From: Metallyticus violacea | Taxonomy: Eukaryota > Arthropoda > Insecta > Mantodea > Metallyticidae | Assembly: GCA_030762175.1 (NCBI GenBank) | Contig: CM060843.1 | Span: 116,628,869-116,692,868 of the forward strand | Reading direction: 5' to 3' | Length of the DNA: 64,000 nucleotides | Shown: positions 24,484-34,530 of the stretch, in pieces | Numbering within the stretch: the stretch's first letter is position 1 | Layout of the letters: every line of letters starts with the position of its first letter | The notes under the pieces: generated by a model | What the model saw: only the letters and a program-made list of their open reading frames with translations | What the model was told of the DNA's origin: nothing | Database searches by the model: none | Made by a program: the position numbers and the translations under genes

Positions 24484-24850
24484 TAATAAAAAAGTAACGA
24501 CTTAGAAATTGTTATTATGCAGTAATATTACTTTTTTTTCTGTTAATCTTAAACTAACCTAACCCAAACCTAACAGATTAAAGAAAAAAGGTAAAGAATT
24601 AGTAATTGTTATTATGCAGTAATATTTGTTTTTTATGTTATATTATTTTTAATTAAACTTAAACTAACCTATCCTAACAGATTAAAACGGTGACGATTTA
24701 TTAATTGTTAATATGGAATAATATTACTTTTCTATGTTCTATTATATTTTGTTAAACTTAAACTAACCTTACCTAACCAAACAGATTAAAAATTGTGTTA
24801 GAAATGGTTATTAAGGAGTAATATTAACTTTTTAATTTTAAAAAAGTAGT
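24484..24850. repeat. Tandem repeat, about 3.5 units of about 100 bp
   Basis: Each unit has AATTGTTATTATGCAGTAAT (or a variant), a T-rich stretch, CTTAAACTAACCTA(ACC) and AACAGATTAA. Units begin near 24484, 24582, 24687 and 24790; the last is partial. The AACCTAACC segment resembles the complement of the insect telomeric TTAGG motif, but it is a single short match per unit and not an array. Confidence 0.85.
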
Positions 24851-24898
24851 AACACTTATAGCGAGAGAAAATAAGATTAAAAGTAAGGGGAAAAAATT

Positions 24899-24969
24899 AC
24901 CCATGGCGATTCGAACCCATGACTTATCACATGAGTAGCGGGAGGCTCTAATCTGCTGAAATACCAAGG
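24899..24969 (-). other. tRNA-like sequence, minus strand
   Basis: On the minus strand TTTCAGCAGATTAGAGCC resembles box A and CATGGGTTCGAATCGCC box B, at tRNA spacing. The acceptor stem is poor, so this is likely a tRNA-derived pseudogene or the head of an unnamed SINE, not an active tRNA gene. Confidence 0.4.
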
Positions 24970-25325
24970 ATTCAAATTTGGAGTGGAAAGTATTTGCTTT
25001 AAGTAATAGCTATAATGGAAATGAGATTTCTTCGCTGTAACTCGGGACTGCGGATAACACCACTTTATCGTTACCTTGTGAACGCAACGCTGCTGCAATA
25101 ACCCTTATCTGTGATGGGCGTAGATGACAAAACCGAACAGAATTAGATATGCGAAAACAGCATTGAGAACAATATCAGGAATGCTTTTATTCCCTATAGC
25201 ATCAGCCAGTAAATTATGTATTGAAGAAATGTGTTTGTAGGGGATTTTGACATTGAGTAGAGAAAGGAAAGAATGTTAAAAATAGGAATAATTATCTAAT
25301 TAAATATCAAAAAGCATTTTAATGA

Positions 25326-25328
<3 letters not shown>

Positions 25329-25364
<36 letters not shown>
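25329..25364. repeat. (TC)n microsatellite
   Basis: About 18 TC units. Confidence 0.95.
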
Positions 25365-25366
<2 letters not shown>

Positions 25367-25959
25367 CCTCTTTCTGTACTTGGGTGTGTGAATGAAGTTC
25401 CAGGTTTGAAATTAATAACCTTTGAAATAATAACCTCTATTTTGGGTATAACTATTCATTTAAAATAGTTTACATACAATGTAGCCCCAATATATATAGT
25501 ATCCCATTATTATTGTTATTATTATAATTATGGGGGTGAGGGTAAATTTGATAAATGCACCTGATTGTTTTACTTTTTTTACCGATCGATTTATTTAGCT
25601 TTCTAACGAGTTGATTTCTTGAACGAATCTGTATTGAGAATGTGATAAAAAGATATTGAATGTGTGATTACATTAACTGCAACATAATCTAATCTGCCAA
25701 ACCTCTAGCAAACTACTAACTTGTTAACTGACAAATTCGTGTTTGTATATTGCTAACGATATGTTCATTATTGACTAATCATTAGCTAATTTAGCCTATG
25801 TAACACACAATGATAATTCTGTTAACAAATAACAATTATATTCACAGGATAGTACGAAAAAAAATATTTTTCTTAAATATAGGGAAATAAATGGCTCAAA
25901 AGTAATATTAAATTTTAAATGTCAGAAATGTACATTATTTAATTATCTATCAAGGTTAC
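25365..25959. other. No recognised feature
   Basis: AT-rich spacer, nothing seen. Confidence 0.5.
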
Positions 25960-26200
25960 AGGACTTTGCGAGCTCCATTGTTTCGTGCACTCCAAAATCC
26001 GTTTTCGAAAACTATCCTCCAAAGTCATGATTATTGCCCTGGTTCATAAATTCTTTCTTGTCTCTTTTAATAAGCTATTCTGTGGTGTGTGGCACTCCTG
26101 CAGTCTAACCCAAACTCTCAATAACATTTAGGTCCGGTGTGTTTCATGGCGTTCACAATTATGCCCTTCTGGAATGCCTTCTAAAAATCCAGCAATAATA
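25960..26200 (-). pseudogene. Tc1-like transposase C-terminal scrap
   Basis: On the minus strand NTPDLNVIESLG (the PDLNVIESLG part at 26108-26137) matches the Tc1 block SPDLNPIENLW that carries the last catalytic Glu. The frame then hits a stop and continues with LIKRDKKEFMNQGNNHDF, which fits loosely the basic helix after this block. There are several in-frame stops and no recognisable N-terminus. The core motif is convincing; the limits are guesses. Confidence 0.45.
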
Positions 26201-27181
26201 GACTTTTTACAGATCTTTAGTCTGTCTCCAATATTCTGAAAACCCCAGTTTCTTAACAACGTCTATTCTTTCTGTCACTTAGGGATAAAATGTTGGTTTA
26301 AAGAGTAAGTGATGATAAAATTCTAAGTTGTAAAACCCTTTACAAATAAATTAAGTTCTGAACAATTGACTCTGAAAGGTATGAAAATTAATTTTTCGTT
26401 TTAACTTACTCTGAATGACTATAGAGTAAAGAGCTCCAGATAACTTAAAAAGTTCCAAAAAGCAATCTTCTATTGATTACAAGAGTAAAACAAATCATGG
26501 TCTCTGCTATTACTGTAAATCTCTTGTCACATTTTTCCGCTTTAAGATCTTTAACCCAAGCAATCTTTCAAGGTTCATAAATCCTTATTGCAGAAACTAA
26601 ACAGCTAAAATGCATTACACCAGCAACTCGATGTAATAAAAGTTACAGCTCTCTAAATTTAAAGACGATGAAAAATCCAAATTTTCCATTTCTTTAATGT
26701 GTAATTGCACCTGTTCTGTACACCCCTGTAAGCCTATTCTTAAGGGTAATCAGCATAAAACCGAATCAGAACGTTGAAATTGGTCTAAGAGAGCATCCAT
26801 AAATTTCTGGTTTCTTATGCCAATGTAACATAAAATCAGTAATGCATATAACATATATATTTAATTTATTTATTTGTTCCATTAATAAAATGGATTTTAT
26901 TTAAATAAAATAATTCTACAACAAATACTCTTCTGCAATTTATTAGTTGTATATTTTAGTTTACATTAATTATACGTTCGATTTTATAATGTATAGTTGT
27001 ATTGTCTAATAATTATTAATAATGAACGTACAAGATTCATTTATTGACTTTAATTCACGGTTGGTGTGTATTTACTTAACGTCAATGTTTTATTTATTTT
27101 GCGTAAATCCAATCGCAATACCACAAGTATCGATCAATAAATAACAGACATTCTTGCTATAGTTTTAGTCAACATGGAAAT
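26201..27181. other. No recognised feature
   Basis: AT-rich spacer upstream of the candidate exon. No TATA-and-initiator arrangement can be singled out in such AT-rich sequence. Confidence 0.45.
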
Positions 27182-27415
27182 ATGATTAGGGCACAGAGTA
27201 TATTTATTTTTACAAAACGAGAATTTATCTATGATTTTTTACGTATTGGCAGGGGTCTTGTTGAGTTCGATTTTTATCAGTCGGGGAAATTAAAGGAAAT
27301 TCCACACACTCCGGAAGGACCGAAACCTAATATCCCCCAGGAGATTGCCTTCATTTCTCCACAGGAACTTCAGCAAGAGATGGATAAATCTTCCACAGAG
27401 GTGCCAAAAATTTGA
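27182..27415 (+). CDS. Candidate terminal exon or small ORF, unknown product
   Basis: A 77-codon frame. The N-terminal third is basic and hydrophobic, the middle has GRGLVEFDFYQSGKLKEIP, and the C-terminal part is Pro/Glu/Gln-rich. Points in favour: hydrophilic, balanced composition unlike the surrounding AT-driven frames; a possible splice acceptor with a T-rich tract (TTTTTTACGTATTGGCAG, near 27252); and AATAAA at 27498-27503, 83 nt after the stop. Points against: it is short, I recognise no family, and the start codon follows an out-of-frame ATG that meets a stop almost at once. If spliced, the true exon may begin at an internal AG. A processed pseudogene is also possible. No function is assigned. 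Confidence 0.35.
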   Translation: MIRAQSIFIFTKREFIYDFLRIGRGLVEFDFYQSGKLKEIPHTPEGPKPNIPQEIAFISPQELQQEMDKSSTEVPKI

Positions 27416-27503
27416 ACATTTTCCGCATTTCTTATCTTAAAATTTATAAGAACTGTGTATTTAAAATGAACAGTTAATTTTTAATTGCATTGTCCAAAAT
27501 AAA

Positions 27504-28439
27504 CACCATTTGTGACGCTAGTTGTTGTATGATTCTCCATGTACATTTCACCTGAATTCCTATAAATAGTTGCATATAGATTTAAAGAAGCTTTTATTCT
27601 TATTTCTATAATGTGGAAGAGAGCGCTAATAATTTTAATATAAACAAATTTCAAAGTAAAAGCATTTAAGAAATGTCGGCATTATCAGGAGCCTAATTTG
27701 ATATTGAATTGTAAGAATTATAAAAGAGAAAGTTTCAAAACATTAATCTTAATTACCCTCTTAATTTATTTCACGCTATCTACATCCATAATTACATATG
27801 ATCAATTTAAAATACGACAGTAAATTGTTCATTCTCCATATCTTGAACGAATCCCAGAGAGACGTAAAAGAAATACTTTTTCTTGTATAAATTAAAGTCA
27901 TTCATTGTGGAAGTCTCGCAGGCCTCTTTAGTACCCCATGATATCACAGAGTCAGTGGACCGCTCGCTCTTTCCCAGGAAAAGTATAGCTCCCCAGAGAA
28001 AGACCCCAATTTACACAAGAGAAACTGGCGAGGCGGCAACATGTAGGGCTCAAAGATTGAAGTAAATCAATTACAGAACAACACCCTTCTTGGGGAACTC
28101 TGCCTTATATGTATTAACATTTTGTGTGTTTGAAAAAAACATTCTAGATAATATATGATAATATAAAATTTAAATATTTCGGTTAAATATCTATAATTTC
28201 AATTTTAGAATATCGGATTAAACGTGATATTTTCGTAGTATCTCTGCCATCTTAGTAATAAAATTATGTGTTGCAATGAAATACCCCTTTTAAAGTTTTA
28301 AATTTTTTATTTTAGCCTTTATAGTCATTTAATGGAAAGTATACATTAAGCCCAATTGAAAACACAATAAATTGAATTAAACCACATGCTGGCAAAATTG
28401 TATTCTAATAGTTATTATAATTTATGAATAATGTATATA
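27504..28439. other. No recognised feature
   Basis: Short frames only (60 codons at 27883). No repeat recognised. Confidence 0.5.
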
Positions 28440-29110
28440 CAGAGGATGCCAAAAATGCATACACACTTCAAGCAAAGGAAAGACCGTGCTAACATAACAA
28501 AACTGAATTTACACAAACAGAAATTGATGAGCATTAATCATCTCAAACGTTTACAGTTACTTATGCAAAAGTCTTGGGATGAAAACTCTCAACTTTGCTG
28601 TTTTAATAATACGATGTACGCTGGTTGTGCTATTCACAGTCTCACGTGCACATTACTTTGTATATTTCACGGTGATTGCTCAAAACGTTCCATAACCATA
28701 GCCGAAGACGCGGGGCATGTTGCTGTGCGAGGTCTCTCAGATCTTCCCTTGTGAACATCGCATACGGTACCATGAGTCCCAAATTTGTCTTGAATCTTGA
28801 ATGCGTGCAATTATTACTCGCGTTGACGGTTCTGTTCTGTACACACTTCTCCATTGCCTTTGAACTTTAACAACATTCTCGGTTTTCCACTACCACTTCC
28901 AAATTGATTTCCGCTGTTCAAACGATAATCTTGGCTCCATTTTGTTGTAGCAACGCTAGCATAACGTAATTTGAGTCACATGTGTTTACAGGACATCATA
29001 CGATAATCTTGGCTTTATTTGTTCATTGTTGATTTACCTGTTCCGTAGCAACGATAGCATAACGTAATGTTAGTCACATCTCTTTACAAAAAATCATACG
29101 ATAATCTTAA
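28440..29110 (-). mobile_element. IS630/Tc1-like transposon, deleted copy 1
   Basis: The left end, AGAGGATGCCAAAAATG then CATACACACTTCAAGC, matches the left end of the fuller copy at 52885. The first 130 bp align with it. The next part encodes on the minus strand (about 28850-28600) a broken DNA-binding domain: HGTVCDVHKGRSERPRTA (a GRPR-type motif), then MVMERFEQSP and a second helix-like LLKQQS with stops. Its right part has direct-repeat units of 78 and 98 bp starting at 28923 and 29001. The element breaks off at about 29110, inside a third unit, so the right terminus is missing. This copy keeps the N-terminal coding part and lost the catalytic part; the 52.9-kb copy is the reverse. Confidence 0.75.
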
Positions 29111-29112
29111 AG

Positions 29113-29769
29113 TGACTCAGCTGGTATTTCTTTTTTGCAGAATTCTTCTATAAATGTTTTCGGAACTTGGTTGCTACAGGTTTCAACGACACCTTCACAT
29201 AAATGCAAGTTAATTATGTCTTCAGGTGCTATGCCTAACTTGAAGCTTAAGACGATATGCTTTTGTTTGGATGTATGTTTTCTTTCAACATTTGCCACAT
29301 GTTTAGCCGAATTCTGACACAGCAGCGCAGTGCTGGTAACTATGAATAAGAAAAAGTACAAAACGGTATAATGTATTTCTCGAAAAATGCTCTGTTTGTA
29401 TTATGGAATGCCCTCAAAGGAAATAACTTTACTTTATTTTAAATATTTATGAAAAATATGTATATTGTATATTTATTGTATGCATATACATGATCCTGGC
29501 TTAATAGAAATATATAACCTTCCTATCTGTAGAAAAGCTGTTCTCAGTTCCCATCTACTCTCGCAGTGGATTATTTCTTGAGGAATTCACACTTTTAACG
29601 TGGAAATCAAAATAGCCTATATTGTATGATATCAACAATATAGTACTCGAAGATAACGCTTTCAAACTGTTCACGTCTCGGCGGGAGAAAACAGTGGCTA
29701 TGCTTTCATTTATGTGACTGTTACGAAATATCAGCACAAATTATTTTTAAATTTGCTTTTCCGTTTTAA
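29113..29769. other. No recognised feature
   Basis: An 84-codon minus-strand frame (29107-29361) starts with a hydrophobic signal-like stretch, but I see no supporting exon signals. Confidence 0.4.
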
Positions 29770-29825
29770 TTCTTCTTCTTCTTCTTCTTCTTCTTCTTCT
29801 TCTTCTTCTTCTTCTTCTTCTTCTT
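29770..29825. repeat. (TTC)n microsatellite
   Basis: About 18 TTC units. The serine run in the overlapping frame is an artefact of it. Confidence 0.95.
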
Positions 29826-31538
29826 GCCAAATGCAGTCCTTTATTTGCCAGAAAGTACTGTTGAGATCCATCCTGCTACGATTTCAAAGATCGCCTGTTT
29901 TTCATTGTAGCATAGTTCTCATTGTTTTACAAGACATTGTCTATAAAACGCACATTTTGTTGTATTGAATTTTATCAGCTATTCTAGCATTAAAATAAAA
30001 CATCCACAAACTCATTTTCGAATTCGGGTATTTTACATTCTAACAGCAATGCAAGTCTTTTTAGTTTCTATACGTACGTTATTTGCTAGTATATAAAATG
30101 AAAAACAACACTTTTTTTTCGAAATAGACTCAGAAACGGTTCATATCCCAAATCCCAGGTCTATAGAGAACAATGGCGCACCAATAGTTTGTATTAATAC
30201 AAAGAGTTGAATTATATTGATCTGATAACCTAATATAATGCTTGCTCTCCTAACAGCAAATTGCAACTGACTCGATATGCAACCATCAGATTGTTATTAT
30301 GATACATGATGGCGTGACTTGGGCCTAGCGCACAATGTATCAAAATACGGACGCAAGCCAAAAATAGCGGTGTATTACATTTATGATTATATTTACAGCT
30401 GAGTTGCGAATTTGCCTTAATTTTCCCATTTTATATTAAATTACATGCTTTCCGATTTAAGGAGCAATTTGAAAAACACAAACTTAAGAATTGGGATAAG
30501 AATTCTACTGTTTTTATTATTAAGCAGAACTACTTAAGTCTTTAGTTTTATAATATGTCGCACTTTCAAATAAATCGTTCCTTTTGCGATGCGCTAGGGT
30601 TACAGCATCACAGAGCGTACATTTCGCAATGAGATAGAGATGGAGAAGAACTTGTTATTAATGAGCAGTAGACTTAATTGTATGCTGTTTTAAGGACGAA
30701 GTTTCTGTCTCAAGACGGATGGGTACCTTGTTAGCGACAGCCAAGTATAAGAAGACCGTTGCAAATAACGCTTATCTGGAGTCCGCGCATGAATGCACAT
30801 TTGCTAGAAATTTCAAAGCACAAACTAACATTGTTTCAGCATTTCTCTACATTTCAATATCTGCAGAGAAACTACTCCACTTCCCGTTGGGAGAGTGGCG
30901 TCTTGGCAAAGTTTGTGCGTTTCGTAAGTCCCTCGTTCACTCTCCCAGAACTCTCTTGAAGATCAGAACTCTGCACTTCTGGGAAAAGGAGAACAGACCA
31001 AGTCAAGTCTCCATTGTCACGCCAGAAGTGTCTCGTCTCTTGTGCCATGACATGTTCCGATGTATGAAGAAAACACAACACAGGAAATGTTTTATAGGCA
31101 GTATATTCGTAGTGCTTTAAGGTGCAAGAAGCGAACATTGTAACAAGGTCTGCAATATTCTAGTGATTTTAATATCAGGAATACAATATCATTAAATATT
31201 TAAATTCATTTTTCCTATTCAAATAAACCTAAATGTTTCTCCCACGGCCTTAAGGCCTCGCGGAAACTTCTCAGATTCTTTTTTGAAGAATCTGTAAGTT
31301 GCTTATTGAGACATCCTTTTTATTTCAGTGCTTTACCATGAATATATATCCTGTAAGCGGTGTTTCCAAAACTCTTAACTAAATTATGCTGCAGTTGATA
31401 GCTGTTATTTTGCACGATCCTTTGATTTATACTTTCTTATTTCCCCACTTTGGTAAAGTTTACCTCTGAATATTAACGTTTAATTATTTCTTTAGCAGAA
31501 CACTCCAGCACTACTATAGACGGTTCTGAACCAGAAAA
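29826..31538. other. No recognised gene; one 133-codon frame
   Basis: The frame at 30719-31120 (+) is the longest in the window outside the CATA array. It has no motif, signal or neighbour that would support a gene, and overlapping frames on both strands are also open, so it is probably chance. Confidence 0.4.
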
Positions 31539-31568
31539 CCGCCACGGGTGGCCGAGGTCGTTAAGGTC
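31539..31568 (+). mobile_element. SINE family A, 5' scrap
   Basis: CCGCCACGGGTGGCCGAGGT then CGTTAAGG is the exact family A start through box A. The match then ends abruptly, so only the first 30 bp of the head remains. Confidence 0.75.
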
Positions 31569-31917
31569 GTTATGCAGAAATATTACGTTGACCGAACTTA
31601 ATTGTGTCAACCAGAATGTGTTCAGCCCAAGGAGGAATATATTTCCGTTGCATGTAAGGTAAGATTGATACATGTTTTATGAAGTATGAACGCCGCGCTG
31701 GTTTAGTTGCTCAGACGTAAAAACCGGAGTGAATTACATCTTTTGACGTAGCTAAGATTCGTGTTGAAGCGAATTTATTATCAAAAAATAATTGAAGACG
31801 GAGAAAAAATTCTCCTTTTGAAGTTTAAACAAATAAATAAGGAAGAATAAAACCAAAATTTAATTACTGGAAAAGTTTTACAATAAAGTTCGGAATTAGC
31901 CCGAAAACAATGAACAT
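31569..31917. other. No recognised gene
   Basis: Spacer downstream of the minus-strand candidate exon. No motif seen. Confidence 0.4.
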
Positions 31918-31923
31918 TTTATT
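31918..31923 (-). promoter_or_regulatory. Possible polyadenylation signal AATAAA
   Basis: TTTATT on the given strand, 31 nt beyond the stop of the cysteine-rich candidate exon. In sequence this AT-rich the hexamer is common by chance, so it supports the exon only through its position. Confidence 0.35.
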
Positions 31924-31953
31924 AAAAAACCGTGTTTGCCTTCTGCCCAAACC

Positions 31954-32145
31954 TCAAATCCTGTCTTGCTTGATCCATGGAAACTTGCCCAAGGAACTTG
32001 AAGCGGACCCATTGTCATGTAAATCGACGTGCACTTCCTCTCCTTCTTCTTGGTGACAAGTGAGGAACCCCCTACAGCAAGCGTTGTCAAATGATTTATC
32101 AATCAAATCGTCAGCACACTCTCTGCAGTTAGGGTAGACGGCTGT
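31954..32145 (-). CDS. Candidate cysteine-rich terminal exon, minus strand
   Basis: The frame is open from 32208 to a stop at 31954-31956. The part after a possible splice acceptor (TGCTAATTCAG, exon from about 32145) reads about 63 residues: VYPNCRECADDLIDKS, then FDNACCRGFLTCHQEEGEE, then a Ser/Gly-rich stretch and FPWIKQDRI. Five Cys, clustered and including a CC pair, suggest a secreted, disulphide-bonded or metal-binding peptide. AATAAA lies at 31918-31923 on the minus strand, 31 nt after the stop, as in a compact 3' end. I could not match it to a named hormone or toxin family, and I see no upstream signal-peptide exon within the window. Chance open frames with this Cys spacing are uncommon but not excluded. 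Confidence 0.4.
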   Translation of the reverse strand, partial: TAVYPNCRECADDLIDKSFDNACCRGFLTCHQEEGEEVHVDLHDNGSASSSLGKFPWIKQDRI

Positions 32146-32315
32146 CTGAATTAGCATTGTGGTCCATATGTGTCTCTTTATTACATTGCTAATTTCAGAT
32201 AAATGCAAGGTGCAATTTTAATTTCACCCGTGGGTGTTTAAGAACGTTTTTCATTGAACCAAATGAAATAAATATATATTTATCAAAGAATTTTTATAAC
32301 AGTTCCAAAAATAAT

Positions 32316-32560
32316 ATAGGAGATTACAGACTCCTTTCAATCCCCATTATTTTCAAAACTAAACTAACAATATTTTACAACATTATTAATCGTCTTAAGG
32401 AAGAAGTCATATTTTGCCATAGAAGATGTTTATTATTATCTGAAAGCGATACAGATGTTGTCCAGAATGCATTAATAATTGAAAAAAATATGAAAGAGGG
32501 ATGCCGAAATAATCATTTTAACTTTTTAGTTTCAAGATATTACTATTTCAATGTATGTCA
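32316..32560 (+). pseudogene. Possible non-LTR reverse transcriptase scrap
   Basis: A conceptual reading gives GDYRLLSIPIIFKTKLTIFY, then INRLKEEVI and a segment ending ALIIEKNMKEG. This follows the order of the LINE reverse transcriptase block NYRPISLLxxxxKIxxxIxxxRL...Q.GF...T.D.I..L...IE. The catalytic FADD-type motif is absent from this fragment. It is too short and diverged to assign a clade, and a chance match is possible. Confidence 0.35.
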
Positions 32561-32708
32561 CTAAAAGATTTTATTACTTAAAAATTAATAATCTGAATGT
32601 CAAGCTTCCAAATTTATTTGTGTATTTTAATTATCCTCCTGTTCTCTTCAAATCATATTAGTTGCAAATGGTATATGATGTTTCTTATTTTTTCATCCAG
32701 TGAAAACT

Positions 32709-32759
32709 GCCAGTGTTGCCTCTGTAGTTAAAACGGGTCTTAAACACTATTAAAAAATC
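32709..32759 (+). mobile_element. SINE family A, 3' scrap
   Basis: CAGTGTTGCCTCTGTAG, AAAACGGGTCTTAAACACTA and TTAAAAAA match the family A 3' end. The head and body are missing. It may be the far end of the copy whose 5' scrap is at 31539. Confidence 0.7.
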
Positions 32760-32931
32760 GAGTGAAAAGTAACATATTATACACAGCATATATTTGTATT
32801 CCAGTTTTTACCAAAATTAACAACTTTATACCCAAAATAAATTGCATTAACACTTTTTAGGAATGGCGTGAAATTTCTTCTCTGAGACTTGAACGTTGGC
32901 TCGTTACACACGTACCAAAAACAAAATATAC

Positions 32932-32956
32932 AAAAAAAAAAAAAAAAAAAAAAAAA
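32932..32956. repeat. Poly(A) tract, 25 bases
   Basis: An uninterrupted A run following a short A-rich lead-in. No retroposon body is recognised upstream. Confidence 0.95.
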
Positions 32957-33904
32957 TCATGATTTTAGCACTTTCTCGGCATGTACAAACTTTTCAGGAA
33001 CTAATAGTATATAAAAATAAGAACAATATATAGCATAAAACACTACTCTCAAAGAAAAACTAATTACTTGTGTTTACCGGTTTAGTACAACTTACATATT
33101 AACTGTATGATAACCACATCGATACAATATTCAAACAGAATAAGCCTCCAAAGTGTTGCTAAGTCATTCTGAATAAAGTTTACATGTGTGAGAAAAGGCT
33201 CCATAATATACAAAAAGCCCACCGTTTATTATTTAAAAAATGTCTGATGGAAAATCTCTGATTCAGAATAAAATATCTGCGTTTGAGCCACTTGCGAGAA
33301 AAATATTCCTCGAGTCCCGGTGCATAGCGATTTCAGCCTATCATAAGCACTTTATACGAAAAAAATAAGGTCTGATATTTTTCAGATTCTTCATATATTT
33401 ATTAATAAATATTTTAATACTAATATTTGTTTAATTCGAATGTCCCCCAAACAAAAATCAGTGGAATATCCCTGCTTTAACAAAGCAGTTAAACATATCC
33501 ATTAAAAAGAGCAAGTTAACTGCAGGGCCCGGGTTACAAGTAGAGGCGTCATGAGACCAAATGAATACACCAAAATACTTTACAACAAATAGAAGTGTTT
33601 CGTTAAACTTTCATTTATCCAACTTACCTTATGGTAAATTATCAACTAATAAAACATAAAGCAGAACTCTATTTTCACCTAATTGGTACAAAATTGCATA
33701 ATAGCATCAACGTAACTTTAGTTAACAATAAGAGAATGAACAATTTATCATTTACACGGTGTGCCAAATGCAAGAATTCAATAAAAGATACAAACAGGAT
33801 ATAAATTAATTCATCCTCCTGGAAAAAAATTAACACTGAAACATGTTATTAAACAATAAGATGAACATAAATGATTAATAAACCTTAGGATGGACAAGGA
33901 ACTA
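32957..33904. other. No recognised feature
   Basis: AT-rich spacer, nothing seen. Confidence 0.5.
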
Positions 33905-34396
33905 GAAAGTTTACCCGTAAGCCACTAGATGGGCCCATTGTACATTTGTCTCAAGAGAGGCACCCCTGGGAGGAAGAAATGAGATGAAGGATGCACCGGG
34001 CGACCACGAACTTGAGGAGGCGAAGCACGAGCGCAGGCGGGGTCCCTAAAGTTTCCACAACTGACAAGTCTAGACGCTGGCGATCCCCGTTCCCCTCGAG
34101 AGGAGCCCGAGGTGGCTCCTCCATGCAAAGCCCATTAGGCCCCATGACAGAAACTTTTCCAGAAACTAAGTCACCGCCACACACAAGCCACCAGCCCACC
34201 AAGCCTGATGGTTTCCACATTGTAAGTGAAACTATGAAATGAAAGGGATTGGGAAAGGGGAATGTAATTATTCACCTAAGTGACCAGGGGAAACCACGAA
34301 ACAAAATAAAATCAGGATGACTGGCCCTAAGGGAATAGAACACGGAACCTCTCGAATGCGAGTCCCAAACAATTACCTATGCCACTCCGCTTGGTT
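33905..34396 (-). mobile_element. SINE-like family C element, minus-strand copy
   Basis: Read on the minus strand: AAGCGGAGTGGCATAGGTAA, TTTGGGACTCGCATTCGAGA, GTTCTATTCCC (degraded box B), GTGGTTTCCCCTGGTCACTT and AGGTGAATAATTACATTC. These match the head and proximal body of the copies at 1834 and 7511. The distal body differs from both, with a GC-rich part containing GAGGAGCCACCTCGGGCTCC, so this may be a subfamily or a composite. It gives overlapping frames of 67-89 codons on both strands that are not genes. Confidence 0.65.
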
Positions 34397-34512
34397 TAAC
34401 AAACCTTATTACAATATTTAGAAACAGAAAATAAAAATCATTGCTAATAAACAATGAAACATAGGGAAAGCGCCTGCTTCCATCTCGAACCAAATACCAC
34501 AGGCCAACTTCA

Positions 34513-34530
34513 ACGAGAGAGAGAGAGAGA
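34513..34530. repeat. (GA)n microsatellite
   Basis: About nine GA units. Confidence 0.85.

Noticed and set aside
24540..24785. Interstitial telomeric repeat
   Set aside because: Only one short AACCTAACC-like match per 100-bp unit; no tandem TTAGG array.
29714..29968. Poly-serine protein
   Set aside because: The serine run is the (TTC)n microsatellite.
30719..31120. 133-codon frame as a gene
   Set aside because: No motif, no polyadenylation or splice context, and competing open frames on both strands.
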